This document shows, piece after piece, positions 10,494-21,101 of a stretch of 64,000 nucleotides of DNA. The notes under the pieces were generated by a model. It did no database searches and was not told the DNA's origin. It saw nothing but the letters and a program-made list of their open reading frames with translations. The position numbers were made by a program, and so were the translations under genes. The stretch is from Hygrophila difformis (Eukaryota; Streptophyta; Magnoliopsida; Lamiales; Acanthaceae): NCBI GenBank assembly GCA_030278955.1, contig JAOANR010000006.1:29617124-29681123 (forward strand), read 5' to 3'. Each line of letters starts with the position of its first letter. Position 1 is the first letter of the stretch.

Positions 10494-11620
10494 GGGCAGA
10501 CTGGATCATTTGTATAACATTCTTTAATCAAACATTCACTAAGATGGTTATACCACATTCGTCCTGATTGTTTAAGCCCATATAATGATTTTTGCAATTT
10601 CACAGAATATAATTGCTTAGGCTTTGATTTAAATGCTTCAGGCATTTTACATGCTTCAGGCACTTTCATATAAATATCAGTATCTAATTTCCCATATAAA
10701 TACGCAGTAACAACATCCATAAGGCGCATTTCAAGCCTTTGGTGTACTGCCAAACATATCAGAAATCTGAATGTAATTCCATCCATCACTGGGGAATATG
10801 TTTCATCATAATCAAAACCTGGTCTTTGAAAAAAACCTTGAGCAACCAATCTTGCTTTATATCTAATAATTTCATTCTGCTCATTTCTTTTTCTAACAAA
10901 AACCCATTTATAACCCACGGGTTTTGTACCTTCAGGTGTTTGGACTACAGGTCCAAAAACATTTCGTTTTGCCAGCGAATCCAATTCAGATTGGATTGCA
11001 TCTTTCCATTTTGGCCAATCAATTCTTTGCCGGCATTCTTCAACCAATTTGGGTTCTTGATCATCACCTTGTTCCATAATTTCAAGTGCTACATTGTAGG
11101 AAAATACATTATTCATATCAGTATCTTTCCTATTCCAGTATTTCCCATTAGTGACAAAATTTATTGAAGTTTCTATAACTTCTTCCTCTTCAGGAGTTTG
11201 AGTTTTGTCACAATGTATATTTTGATCATTTGAATCTCTCTTCTTTCGAGGATTCTTATCTTTAGAACCAATTGGTCTACCACGCTTCAGGCGTGTACTG
11301 GATTCATTAGCAATTGTTATTTTTCCTTCAGGGACATTTAGTTTAATTGGAACATTCACTGATGGGATATGTGATTTAGTAACTCTTCCGGAGTCACACA
11401 ATGCATCTGGCAATTGATTTGCAATTCCTTGTAAATGAATAATTTTCTGAACTTCAAGTTCACAATCCTTTACACGAGGATCAAGGAAATTAAATGCCAT
11501 TTTCCAATTAATTTCTTTTCTCGGTTGATTAATATCTCCCCCTAATGTCGGAAAATTTGATTCAGCAAAATGACAATCTGCAAACCTTGCAGTAAATAAA
11601 TCACCTGTTTTCGGTTCCAA
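10457..11620 (-). pseudogene. Copia integrase C-terminus to reverse transcriptase (N-terminal part)
   Basis: Residues about 1-190 are the variable linker after integrase, with a basic GRPIGSKDKNPRKKRD patch. From residue about 200 the reverse transcriptase begins (WPKWKDAIQSELDSLAKRN, YKWVFVRKRN, YKARLVAQGF, LMDVVTAYLYG). It is in the same frame as the protease-integrase piece upstream, from which an in-frame stop at 11663-11665 separates it. It ends by frameshift just before the catalytic YVDD. Confidence 0.88.
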
Positions 11621-11662
11621 GTATTTAATTATAGATGGTGATTCATATCCGACATATATTCC

Positions 11663-12874
11663 CTATCTCCGTTGGGGGCCCATTTTTGTACGTTGGGGCG
11701 GTGCAATTGGAACATATACCGCACACCCAAAAATTCTTAAATGTGAAACATTGGGCTCATGACCAAAAACCAATTGTAGGGGAGAATATTGGTGATAACT
11801 TGTCGGTCTTATTCTTACAAGTGTTGCTGCGTGCAATATAGCATGTCCCCAAGCCGATGTAGGTAACTTCGACCTCATCAATATTGGTCTTGCAATAAGT
11901 TGCAATCTTTTTATAAATGACTCTGCCAGACCACTTTGTGTATGAACATAAGCTACAGGATGTTCAACAGTTATTCCAATGGACATGCAATAATCATCAA
12001 ATGCACGTGATGAAAACTCAGCAGCATTATCCAATCTTATTTTCTTAATTGGATAGTCAGGGAATTGTGCTCGCAATTTAATTATCTGTGCAAGTAACTT
12101 TGCAAATGCTTGATTGCGAGTAGATAATAAACAAACGTGAGACCATCTTGTTGATGCATCAATTAGCACCATAAAATATTTAAATGGTCCACATGGTGGA
12201 TCTACAGACCCACAAATATCACCCTGAATTCGTTCAAGAAATACAGGGGATTTAATTCCCACTTTACTTGCTGATGGTCTAATAATCAATTTTCCTTGTG
12301 AACACGCAACACATGTAAATTCACTTGAACTTGGAAATTTCTTTCCCTTCAGGGGATGGCCATGCGAATTTTCAATTATTCGCTTTATCATTGTACAACC
12401 AGGGTGGCCAAAACGATCATGCCAAATCATAAACTCATTTGGAATTATAGACTTCTGGTCTATTACATTATGGGCTTCACTGACATAAATATTTGTATAA
12501 TATAGCCCAGATGAAAGGCACGGTAACTTTTCCAATACATACTTCATACCAAGAGTTGTATTTGTGATCAATAAATATTCATTAGTCCCTTCGGTCAATG
12601 TCTCAATATGATATCCATTTCTGCGAATATCTTTGAAACTCAACAAGTTTCTTCGAGACTTGGGAGATAATAGTGCATTTTCAATAATAAGTTTTTTCCG
12701 ATTCAAAAGGAACACTACAGCTCTTCCGGAGCCTTTGACCATATTTGCACTTCCACATATTGTATTAATTGGTGCATCAACCAATTTTATATAAGAGAAA
12801 TAATTCTCATTTTTCAATATTGTGTGTGTACTGGCACTATCAATTAGGCATGTCTCATAATAACTTGTATTCAT
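11663..12874 (-). pseudogene. Copia protease, GAG-pre-integrase and integrase core
   Basis: Starts with a short leader and the aspartic protease motif LIDSASTHTI (Ser in place of the usual Gly after Asp-Ser). A GAG-pre-integrase zinc-binding region follows (WHDRFGHPG, then CVACSQGK). The integrase core comes next (IQGDICGSVDPP, IDASTRWSHV, IRLDNAAEFSS, AYVHTQSGLAESFI), with an acidic D-D-E arrangement. An in-frame TAG at 11665-11663 cuts the polyprotein. A spacer of about 130 bases separates it from gag upstream. Confidence 0.88.
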
Positions 12875-12876
12875 TT

Positions 12877-13002
12877 CTTCTCCTGGAAGAAAAATACTAT
12901 ATTAATATCCATGCCAAAAGAGTACAACGGGTACATAGCAAAATGATACACTAGCTAATAAAAATACAAAAAGATATACTAGAAATAAACATAACAAAAA
13001 CA
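12877..13002 (-). other. intron-like spacer between gag and pol of the Copia element
   Basis: On the minus strand gag ends at 13003; pol opens near 12874 after a T-rich tract ending TTTTTCTTCCAG. The T-rich run plus AG resembles a 3' splice site, so gag and pol may be expressed from differently spliced transcripts. I cannot identify a clear donor site by eye. Confidence 0.4.
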
Positions 13003-14034
13003 TTAATCAATATTTTCCATAAAATCATCTATATCAAAATTGGCTGTGAAAGATGGTCCAACATCCATGTTGAAAGGGTCAGCTCCTTCAGGAGCTGGAA
13101 TGATAGGCATAATCATATCATCATTTGTAACCATATTTGTTTCTGCCATTTTGCCTTTCCCCTTTACTGAATCTTGATATAATTTCACAAGATGCTCTGC
13201 GGTACGACAAGTCCGGGACCAGTGTCCTTCCATTCCACATCTGTGGCATTTATCTCTTTCATCTTGCCGTTTTTCATTCATTTGATTATATGGCTCAAAT
13301 CTTCTGGATTTGTGATTTCGGCCACGTGCACTACCTCGACCACGACCACGACCATAACCACGACCGCGACCACGTCCGCAGTGACCACCTCGTGTATTAT
13401 CCCAAGTTTGGTGGTTTCTAGAAATTTGGGTCGCATTCGCTTCTGGGAATGGACTAGCACCAGTGGGTCGTGTTTCATGATTCTTTAATAATAACTCATT
13501 GTTTTATTCAGCCAGCAATAGACAAACAATAAGTTCAGAATATTTTGTAAACCTTCTCTCTCGATATTGCTGCTGCAGGAGCATATTTGAGGCATGGAAT
13601 GTAGTAAAAGTTTTTTCAAGCATCTTCTGATCAGATACCTTTTCACCGCACAATTTCAGCTGTGAAGTGATTCTAAACATGGCAGAGTTATATTCACTGA
13701 CTGTTTTAAAATCTTGCAATCTCAGCGTCAGCCAGTCATTTCTTGCCTTCGGCAGGTTGACCATCTTCAGGTGATCATACCTTTCTTTTAAATCCTCCCA
13801 AAGATCTGCAGGATCATGGAGAGTCAGATGTTCAGACTTCAGGGCTGAATCAAAGTGATGGCGCAGAAAAATCATCGCCTTGGCTTTTTCAGAATTAGCG
13901 ATATCATTTCCCTTTACAATAGTTCTCTCCAAATTCATTGATTCAAGATGCATCCTCACATCTATTGCCCATAGTTGATAGTTTCTTCCGGAAACTTCAA
14001 GGGGCGTAAACAGTTGCTTCGCCAGGTTAGACAT
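13003..14034 (-). pseudogene. Copia gag with zinc knuckle, one in-frame stop
   Basis: N-terminal residues resemble the UBN2/Retrotran_gag capsid family (NYQLWAIDVRMHLESMNLE, then YDHLKMVNLPKARNDWLTL). An in-frame TAA at 13506-13504 interrupts it. The same frame continues through a Gly-Arg-rich stretch (about 13400-13320) to a CCHC knuckle (CHRCGMEGHWSRTC, about 13248-13207) and ends at 13003. The 176-codon part before the stop is shorter than a full gag. Confidence 0.85.
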
Positions 14035-14098
14035 AATTTATATTGAATAGTAGCGATAGAAAATTATACCTAAAGACAGAACTCTGGCAGAATCTCTT

Positions 14099-14119
14099 CG
14101 TGCAGTCGTGCTGATAACG
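14099..14119 (-). promoter_or_regulatory. primer binding site region of the minus-strand Copia element
   Basis: Directly after the 5' LTR the minus strand reads CGTTATCAGCACGACTGC. This TTATCAGCACGA form is common in several plant Copia families and relates to initiator-Met-tRNA-type sites. The priming tRNA is inferred, not proved. Confidence 0.55.
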
Positions 14120-14481
14120 TGTTGTAAAATATATCTATGATATATATATATATATATATATATATACTCTGCCAATATTTGTATGGGAATTTTAGTATGT
14201 GAATGATTTAGAATATAGAGATTAAATGCAATAATAGATGCGATATAGAGTAATGGACAGAATTGGAATCAAGTGTAATCTATTCATTCCATAGAGTAAG
14301 TATTACAATGAACTCATCACCTATATTTATAGGTGAATTTTACCGCCACAAGAGGAAAGTAATTAGATTAAGCAACCTATTAATAGCAACCCGTGGACTA
14401 ATTTCCGTGGCCTTCAAAGACTTTCAACGCCGGTGGAGTTTTCCTTGGTCAGGAAGTCAAGACAACAAGACTTACGTAACA
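14120..14481 (-). repeat. 5' LTR of the minus-strand Copia element
   Basis: Starts (minus strand) TGTTACGTAAG at 14481 and ends TTTTACAACA at 14120. It is the partner of 8947-9303. The TSD AATAT follows at 14482-14486. Confidence 0.92.
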
Positions 14482-14823
14482 AATATCTAATAAATTTATT
14501 ATTCTACCTTTATATATAATATCTAATAAATTTAATAGTTTTCTAATTAAGTTTTTTAAATTTAATCATTTTTAAAATAATTTTTTATTTCAATTTTATT
14601 TTATTATTTCATTAATATTTGTGATTTCGGATACCATATATGTGGTTAAATTTTAAATATTCAATATGAACATATTAAAGAATTAATTAGCTCAAAGTAC
14701 ATGTTTAGTAAAAAAACTATTTGGATATTATATGTAAACGTAGATGACCAATAGGGGCGAAAAATAGAAAAATGACTATTTTGATTTTTGAAAAAGAAAA
14801 ATAACTATATGATATATTTTTCC

Positions 14824-14834
14824 TTTTCTCCGAT
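14824..14834. repeat. right target-site duplication of the split Mutator-type MITE
   Basis: TTTTCTCCGAT, identical to 6802-6812. It shows that the two distant inverted arms belong to one insertion. Confidence 0.9.
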
Positions 14835-14971
14835 CCTCAAACGGAACTTTAACCACTTTTCAGCAGCCTTGACATCTGTCTTTTTTTTTATATTTCTTTT
14901 TTAAGTTTTTGATATTGATCTTCAAGGAGTTAGGAGAGGAGGATGAAGGTGTCTTTTAAGTATGTTGTTTT

Positions 14972-15816
14972 TGTTGTTATCACTAACGAGCTCCTGTGCA
15001 GATGAAGTAGTTCCATGGTTGTTGAAACTACACTAGAACGACCTGAGCAGTTACAGACTGACATATGCGACAGTTATTGAACTTGTGCGCGTGTCTAACC
15101 GTCCCAAGAGGATCTGATTCGTGTTTTTGAGTTTATATATATGTGTTTAGATCCTCTGTAAATAGTTTTAGAGTTTTATTGAGTTGTAATTTTCAATTTT
15201 GAGAGATTTTGTGAGTCGGTTACTCTCTAGCTTTTCATAGATTGATTCTTGGAGAGATTAGAAAAACCCTTGTTGAGATTTCTGCACTTTTAGAAGATCT
15301 TTCATTTGTTTATGAAGGTCTGCGTTGAATTGGCTTCGACGGATTCATCTTGTTGAAGAAACCCGTTTCTACATTTTTGTGTTGCAAAGTCGTCTTGGCG
15401 AAGAGGCTTTAAAGGAATCTGAAGGAGAGGATTCAGGATATCTGCTACACCTGATTTCCAAGACTTGAAGATCAAAAAAATCGGAGGTTACCTATTTGGC
15501 CTGACTGTCCGAGGATCGGTTTTGTGGGGGAGTCCAGACAACGATCAATCTGCAGTCTGTAAGTCGTGTGAGATAGAGTTAGTTCCTTGATTGTTTGATT
15601 GTTTTAGTCTTAGTTTTCTTGAGTGATAGTATTAGAGCCTGGATTGGAATTCCCCAGACGTAGATCCGTTGGATCGAACTGGGTTACCAAATTTGTGTGT
15701 CATTACTTTCCGCTGCATTACACTTTCTGCACACGCACACTATCGTTCATAAGTCATTTTAACTACCGCTCGACTACGCGCTTAACACAAGATTTCAGTA
15801 ATATCTGGGACCAGCA
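14972..15816 (+). repeat. 5' LTR of the SIRE-type Copia element
   Basis: Begins TGTTGTTATCACTAACG and ends GGGACCAGCA. A TATA-like TATATATATG lies near 15136. Same length as the 3' LTR. Confidence 0.93.
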
Positions 15817-15818
15817 CT

Positions 15819-15832
15819 TGGTATCAGAGCGG
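15819..15832 (+). promoter_or_regulatory. primer binding site, initiator Met-tRNA type
   Basis: TGGTATCAGAGCGG two bases after the 5' LTR, the standard plant Copia/SIRE primer site for reverse transcription. Confidence 0.9.
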
Positions 15833-15885
15833 CAGACTCTAACGTATTAGAGGCGATTTGAAGAAATCTTGGAATTCTTAGAAAG

Positions 15886-16821
15886 ATGAATAGAGAAGGC
15901 GCATCACTTTCAAGACCACCATTGTTCGATGGCACTAACTACAGATATTGGAGAACTCGGATGAAGATTCATCTAATGGCCCTTGGAGATGAAGTATGGG
16001 ATGCAGTCGAGACAGCCTGGCAACCACCCACTCGACCGCGAGCTGCACCTGAAGGCTCCACTGATCCACCTGGTAGTCGGCCAGAAACCAAGGCTGAATA
16101 TACTCAAGCTGAAAAAGATGCCAAGAAAGGAAACTATACGGCCCTAAATGCGACTTTTAGTGCTATGGACGAGACGCAGTTCCAACTAGTCACCAACCAC
16201 ACGCTAGCTCATGATGCATGGAAAACCCTAGAGGTGATGTATGAAGGTTCTGAGGATGTTCGAGCTACCAAGTTACAGCGAGTTGAGACCATGTTCGAGA
16301 ATCTGAAGATGAATAAGGACGAATCGATCTCAACCTATTACGGGAGGTTCAAAGACATTGTAAATCAAGCCTATTCCTTGGGATTGATTTATGATAATCA
16401 AAAACTAGTTCGAAAGATGTTGAGGACTCTCACCAAGAAGTATGCTCCGAAGGTTGCTACATTGGAGGAATTGGATAAGATGAACACTATTACCTTGGAT
16501 GGTCTAGTGGGAATTCTTCAAACTTATGAAATGACCACCTCGAAGAAGAATCGTCAAGGAACATTGCCCTCAATGTGGAAGAAGAAGATTCTGGAAACTC
16601 TTCTGAAGATGATGTATCTTATATTTCCAGAAAAGTGGCAAAGATGTTGCAAGACAGACGTGCAAAGCAGTTCTACAAACAACAAGGTCGTAGTTCCAAC
16701 GCTGTTCAGACGACGGACAAACAACCTCGCAGAGATTTCAAAAGAAAGGATAACAGCAAAGCTGATCGTTCCAACAACAACAAGAAAGACTATGACAAGC
16801 CGGACAAGTTTGCCTCGGTGA
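15886..16821 (+). pseudogene. SIRE-type gag, N-terminal part, frameshifted
   Basis: Starts MNREGASLSRPPLFDGTNY, the usual opening of this lineage's gag (capsid-like UBN2 region with YWRTRMKIHLMALGDEVWD). The frame is meaningful up to about 16555. After that the true continuation lies in the next frame (starting 16575), so a one-base-class indel near 16555-16575 breaks the protein; the residues after about 225 are out-of-frame translation. Confidence 0.85.
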
Positions 16822-18182
16822 TCTGCTATGAATGTGGAGGCAGACATGTTCGATCTGAATATGCCACAGCCAAAAGGAAGGAAATAAGAGAAAAGAAGGC
16901 ACTGCAGGCTACTCTAGGTGATCAGGACAATGACAGAACTACTGAAGGAAAGATTTCAGATTCTGATGAAGTCGTTGCATTCACTCTAAGAGAAACCAGC
17001 CCTACAATAAAAGGTATTGTCAAGTCAATATGTTTTTCACCTAATAATGATGCTTATGATTCAGGTGAAAGCGATGATGATGGGTATGATCAACTACTTG
17101 CTGACTACAATGAGCTCAAAGAGGATTTCGAGGTTGCTGTTCAGGAAAACAAGAAGTTGTTAGGACAACTGGGAGACGTCGGAATTGCTTATGATCTTGA
17201 GGTTGAAAAGAATGAAAACTTTAAAAAGGCGAACAATACTCTTAAAGGCATAATCCAAGTTATGGAGAAAGAGCTTGATGATCTCAAAGCAAAGAACAAT
17301 GAACTTCAAAAGGTATCTAAAGGTAAAAATCAACTTGATGAAGTTTTATCTATGGGAAAACGCGTTGGAGATCAAACAGGTTTAGGTTATAAGAAGCAAA
17401 GTACTCCTAGCAAAACAAAGTTTACAAGTGGAGGCTTCCTCACTTCAACTACTGATGCCCCATCTGAAAAGTTCGTTGGCGAGTCGTCCAAACGACGAAA
17501 AGACTGCTTGTACTGCAATTTGCCTGGACACACTGCTGAAACATGCATGCGGATTCTAAGAGATCTCATGAACGGAAGACCAGTCGTATGGCCAGACCAA
17601 GAGCTTCGAAAGAAATTCAAAATGCAGAAGGTATGGATACCTAAAAATAAAACTGATAATGAAGATTCTGCTTGTTTTGTAGTTCTTTCGGTGCAGGAAC
17701 AACATCGAAACGAAAAATGGTATTTTGATTCGGGATGTTCAAGGCATATGACGGGAAGAAAAGATGTCTTAGACAACTTTATTGAGAGAGATTGCGGAGC
17801 CGTCATGTATGGTGATGGTACTAGAAGCAAAATTGCGGGTTATGGTAAACCTAAGGATAATACTCTTTCTAAACTCTCTAGAATTTACTATATAAATGGT
17901 CTTACTACTAACCTTATCTCTATTAGTCAACTTTGTGATGAAGATTTAGAGGTTAAGTTTACTAAGCACAGATGCATAGTATATAATGATCAAAAGGAGA
18001 TTATCATGATGGGAGGCCGTAGCAAGAACAATTGTTACATCTTAAAGGATGACATTCCACAGATCCTACTGACCAAAGATGATCAAACTGCTCTATGGCA
18101 TAAGAGACTTGGACACCTTAATTTTCAGTCACTGCATAAGCTGAGTAACTCGAATGCTGTTCGCGGGTTGCCGCAACTATAG
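16575..18182 (+). pseudogene. SIRE-type gag C-terminus, protease and GAG-pre-integrase
   Basis: Opens with an acidic stretch (EEEDSGNSSEDDVSY). A degenerate knuckle follows (CYECGGRHVRSEY, last Cys lost). Then comes a long heptad-rich coiled coil (about residues 175-245), a good CCHC knuckle (CLYCNLPGHTAETC), the aspartic protease motif (WYFDSGCSRHMTG) and a GAG-pre-integrase HRLGH-type region (WHKRLGHLNF). An in-frame TAG at 18180-18182 ends it; the same frame continues into integrase. Confidence 0.87.
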
Positions 18183-18290
18183 AAGAACGACCAAACCATC
18201 TGCAGAGATTGCGCCAAAGGAAAGCAAACTAGATCGATACATAAGAAGACAGATGACATCAAAACAAAAGAATGCCTCGACCTGATACAT

Positions 18291-19055
18291 ATGGATCTTA
18301 TGGGTCCAACCGAAGTGGAGAGCTTAAATGGTAAAAGGTACATTTTAGTATGTGTTGATGATTTTTCTAGATATTGTTGGGTTTCCTTTCTTAGGTCAAA
18401 AGATGAGACTTTTGAGTACTTTGAGGCACTGAGTAAGAGACTCATGAATGAAAAGAAAAGGAAGATTTCACGAATCCGAACCGATCATGGCAAGGAATTC
18501 GAGAATCAGTCGTTTGATCGTTATTGCGACGACAATGGAATTACTCATGAGTACTTAGCTCCCAAAACACCACAGCAAAATGGTGTTGCTGAAAGGAAGA
18601 ACCGAACATTGCAAGAGATGGCAAGATCAATGCTTCACATCAGCTCCATGAGCAAAAGTTTTCGGGCGGAAGCTATTAACACAGCCTGTCACATCATCAA
18701 CCGAGTGCTGTTGAGACCACACTCCAACTGCACACCTTACCAACTTTGGAATGGTAAAACTCCCACGGTAAAATACTTTTATGTTTTTGGTTGCAAATGC
18801 TATGTTTTAAATGATAGAAATCAATTGCATAAATTTGATTATAAATCTTTGGATGGATATTTCATTGGTTATTCTAACAATTCTAAAGCATATCGTGTCT
18901 ATCTTACTAGTGATAAGAAGGTTATAGAATCTACTAATGTTCTCTTTGAAGATCATGATCTTTTAGAAAACAGGGTAGATGATGATGAGTTACCTCTTAA
19001 TCACAATCGTGATAATACTAATGGTGCTGACCAAACTGTCAATGAGGAAGAATAA
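18291..19055 (+). pseudogene. SIRE-type integrase core and C-terminal region
   Basis: Catalytic core with MDLMGPTEVESLNGKRY, VDDFSRYCWVSF, IRTDHGKEFEN and PQQNGVAERKNRTLQ, giving the D-D-E triad. The region after YFIGYSNNSKAYRVY is the usual Copia integrase tail. The same frame extends upstream to the stop at 18180 and downstream past stops at 19053-19055 (TAA) and 19149-19151 (TGA) into reverse transcriptase, so these are in-frame breaks in one polyprotein. Confidence 0.88.
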
Positions 19056-19157
19056 GTCAGTTCTGATGTTCCAGAAAAGAATGCTGATACAGACACTGTT
19101 GTTGAGACTACAGCAGAACTATCGTCTGAAGTTCAGAACAAGAGAAAATGATCTAGA

Positions 19158-20804
19158 GTGCATAAACATTATTCAACTCAGGATATTATTGGAGATCCAC
19201 AAGGTCAGAGACAGACTAGGCATAAAGAGATTAATTTCAAGGATCTAGCAAGCTATATTTGTTTTGTCTCTATGGTTGAACCGAAGAATACTTCTGAAGC
19301 TTTGAAAGATGAATATTGGATTGCTGCAATGCAAGACGAGCTACTGCAATTTGAGAGGAATGCTGTCTGGGAGTTGACAGAACCACCACAGAACGCCAAC
19401 ATTATTGGAACCAAATGGGTTTACAGGAATAAGACAGATGAGAAAGGCAATGTGATAAGGAACAAGGCAAGACTAGTAGCACAAGGCGATACTCAAATTG
19501 AAGGATTCGATTATGGCGAAACATTTGCTCCTGTGGCAAGGATGGAGGCCGTAAGGATATTACTTGCTTTAGCATGTTCTTTGAATTTGAAGCTGTATCA
19601 AATGGATATAAAGACAACCTTTCTTAATGGCAAAATTAAGGAAGAGATCTATGTTGCCCAACCGATTGGATTTGAGGATCCAAAGTATCCAAATCATGTT
19701 TATCGAGTCAAAGGCGCTTTATATGGATTGAAACAGGCACCCAGAGCCTGGTATGAAAGATTGTCTAAGTATTTGGTGGACATTGGTTTTAAGAGAGGAA
19801 ATGCAGACAAGACGTTGTTTGCGAAGCGTCAGAACGACCACTTAACGATTGCTCAAGTGTATGTTGACGATATTATTTTTGGATCGACTTTAGTCAAACT
19901 TAGAAAGGAATTTGTTGATGCTATGAAATCAGAGTTTGAGATGTCTATGATGGGAGAATTACACTACTTTTTGGGATTACAGGTTAAGCAAGAGGGTGAT
20001 GATATTTTTCTATGTCAAGAGAAGTATGCAAGAAATATGTTGAAAAAGTTTGATATGGATGATTGCAAGGTAGTCAGAACTCCGTTAGGACAACATGAGA
20101 AACTGAGTAAAGATGAGAATGGAAAATCTGTTGATCAAAAGACATATAGCAGCATGATTGGAAGTTTACTGTACCTCACTGCAACAAGACCAGATATTTC
20201 ATTTAGTGTAGGTGTATGTGCAAGGTTCCAATCCGATCCTGAGGAGTCTCATATGAAAGCAGTAAAGAGGATCATGAGATATATTAAAGGGATTATGAAT
20301 ATTGGAATTTGGTTTTCAAAAAGGTCATCACTTGACTTGATTGGATTTACAGATTCTGACTGGGCAGGTTATTGCGACGACAGGAGATCTACCACTGGCG
20401 GCTGCTTCTACTTGGGAAACAATTTAGTAAGCTGGTATTCCAGAAAGCAAAACATCGTAGCTCTATCAACAGCCGAGGCAGAGTATATTGCTGCCACATG
20501 TTGCTGCTCACAACTTCTTTGGATGAAGCAACTACTCGAGGACTACGGTATTCATAAGGATAACTTTTTAGTTTTCTGTGATAATACTAGTGCTATAAAT
20601 ATCTCTAAAAATTCTGTTTTACATAGTAGGAGTAAGCATATTGATATTCGTTATCATTTTATTAGAGATCTTATAGAGGATAATGTTTGCAGGATTGAGC
20701 ATATAGTGTCGTTGGAACAACGGGCGGACATCCTAACAAAAGCTTTAGATGGAGAAAAATTTGAAGGCCTAATAAGCACTTTGGGTCTTTCCTATCACAA
20801 TTAG
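19158..20804 (+). pseudogene. SIRE-type reverse transcriptase and RNase H
   Basis: 548 codons, uninterrupted. Reverse transcriptase has TKWVYRNKTDEKGNVIRNKA, LYQMDIKTTFLNGKI and the catalytic YVDDIIFGS. RNase H follows with FTDSDWAGYCDDRRSTTG, STAEAEYIAA and KHIDIRYHFIRDLIED, ending shortly after DILTKALDGEKFE. The domain itself looks intact, but it is cut off from its polyprotein by upstream stops. Labelled pseudogene for that reason. Confidence 0.88.
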
Positions 20805-21101
20805 CTACCTATGGTCTCGGGCCTAACCATTTTACTTGTTGTGAATCTTTTTATAGGCCCAATTCAAGTTTAAATGGAGAAACTTTATCCGGATGACCAT
20901 CATTGATCACGGCAGCCGAGGTGATGTCACAACAGCATCTGTAACCGCTGCACGCCATCAGTCACGTCGCACGTCCTCCAAACTGCCGAACACCCTTTTA
21001 ACTTCCGGCTACTCCTCCATTTAAGGTCCACTTTCTCTCCATCTCAATTCAAACTTTCCCCCTCACTTTTCAAATTTAATCTTAGCAGTAAGAGTTCAAA
21101 A

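Larger units (their letters stand above)
8947..14481 (-). mobile_element. Ty1/Copia retrotransposon, minus strand, defective
   Basis: Bounded by 357- and 362-bp LTRs starting TGTTGTAAAATATATC on the plus strand and flanked by the duplication AATAT (8942-8946 and 14482-14486). Coding order on the minus strand is gag, zinc knuckle, protease, integrase, reverse transcriptase, RNase H, the Copia order. There is one in-frame stop in gag, one in pol and a frameshift inside reverse transcriptase. LTRs differ at about 7 positions plus small indels, so the copy is fairly young. Lineage is uncertain; an Ivana/Oryco-like or related branch is my guess. It lies in the centre of the split Mutator-type MITE. 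Confidence 0.92.
6813..14823. mobile_element. Mutator-type MITE with about 300-bp terminal inverted repeats, split by two insertions
   Basis: The left arm (from 6813, GGAAAAATATATTATATAGT) and the reverse complement of the right arm (ending 14823, GGAAAAATATATCATATAGT) match over about 300 bases with scattered differences. A perfect 11-bp TSD flanks the pair, typical of Mutator-like elements (9-11 bp). Removing the solo LTR (7177-8785 plus its TSD) and the Copia element (8947-14481 plus its TSD) leaves about 0.9 kb of AT-rich DNA made of 6813-7176, 8786-8946 and 14487-14823. No transposase frame is present, so this is a non-autonomous, foldback-like copy. Confidence 0.88.

Noticed and set aside
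13278..13478. Val-rich minus-strand frame and a His/Asp-rich plus-strand partner
   Set aside because: Both are shadows of the Gly-Arg-rich region of the Copia gag, which is in another phase.
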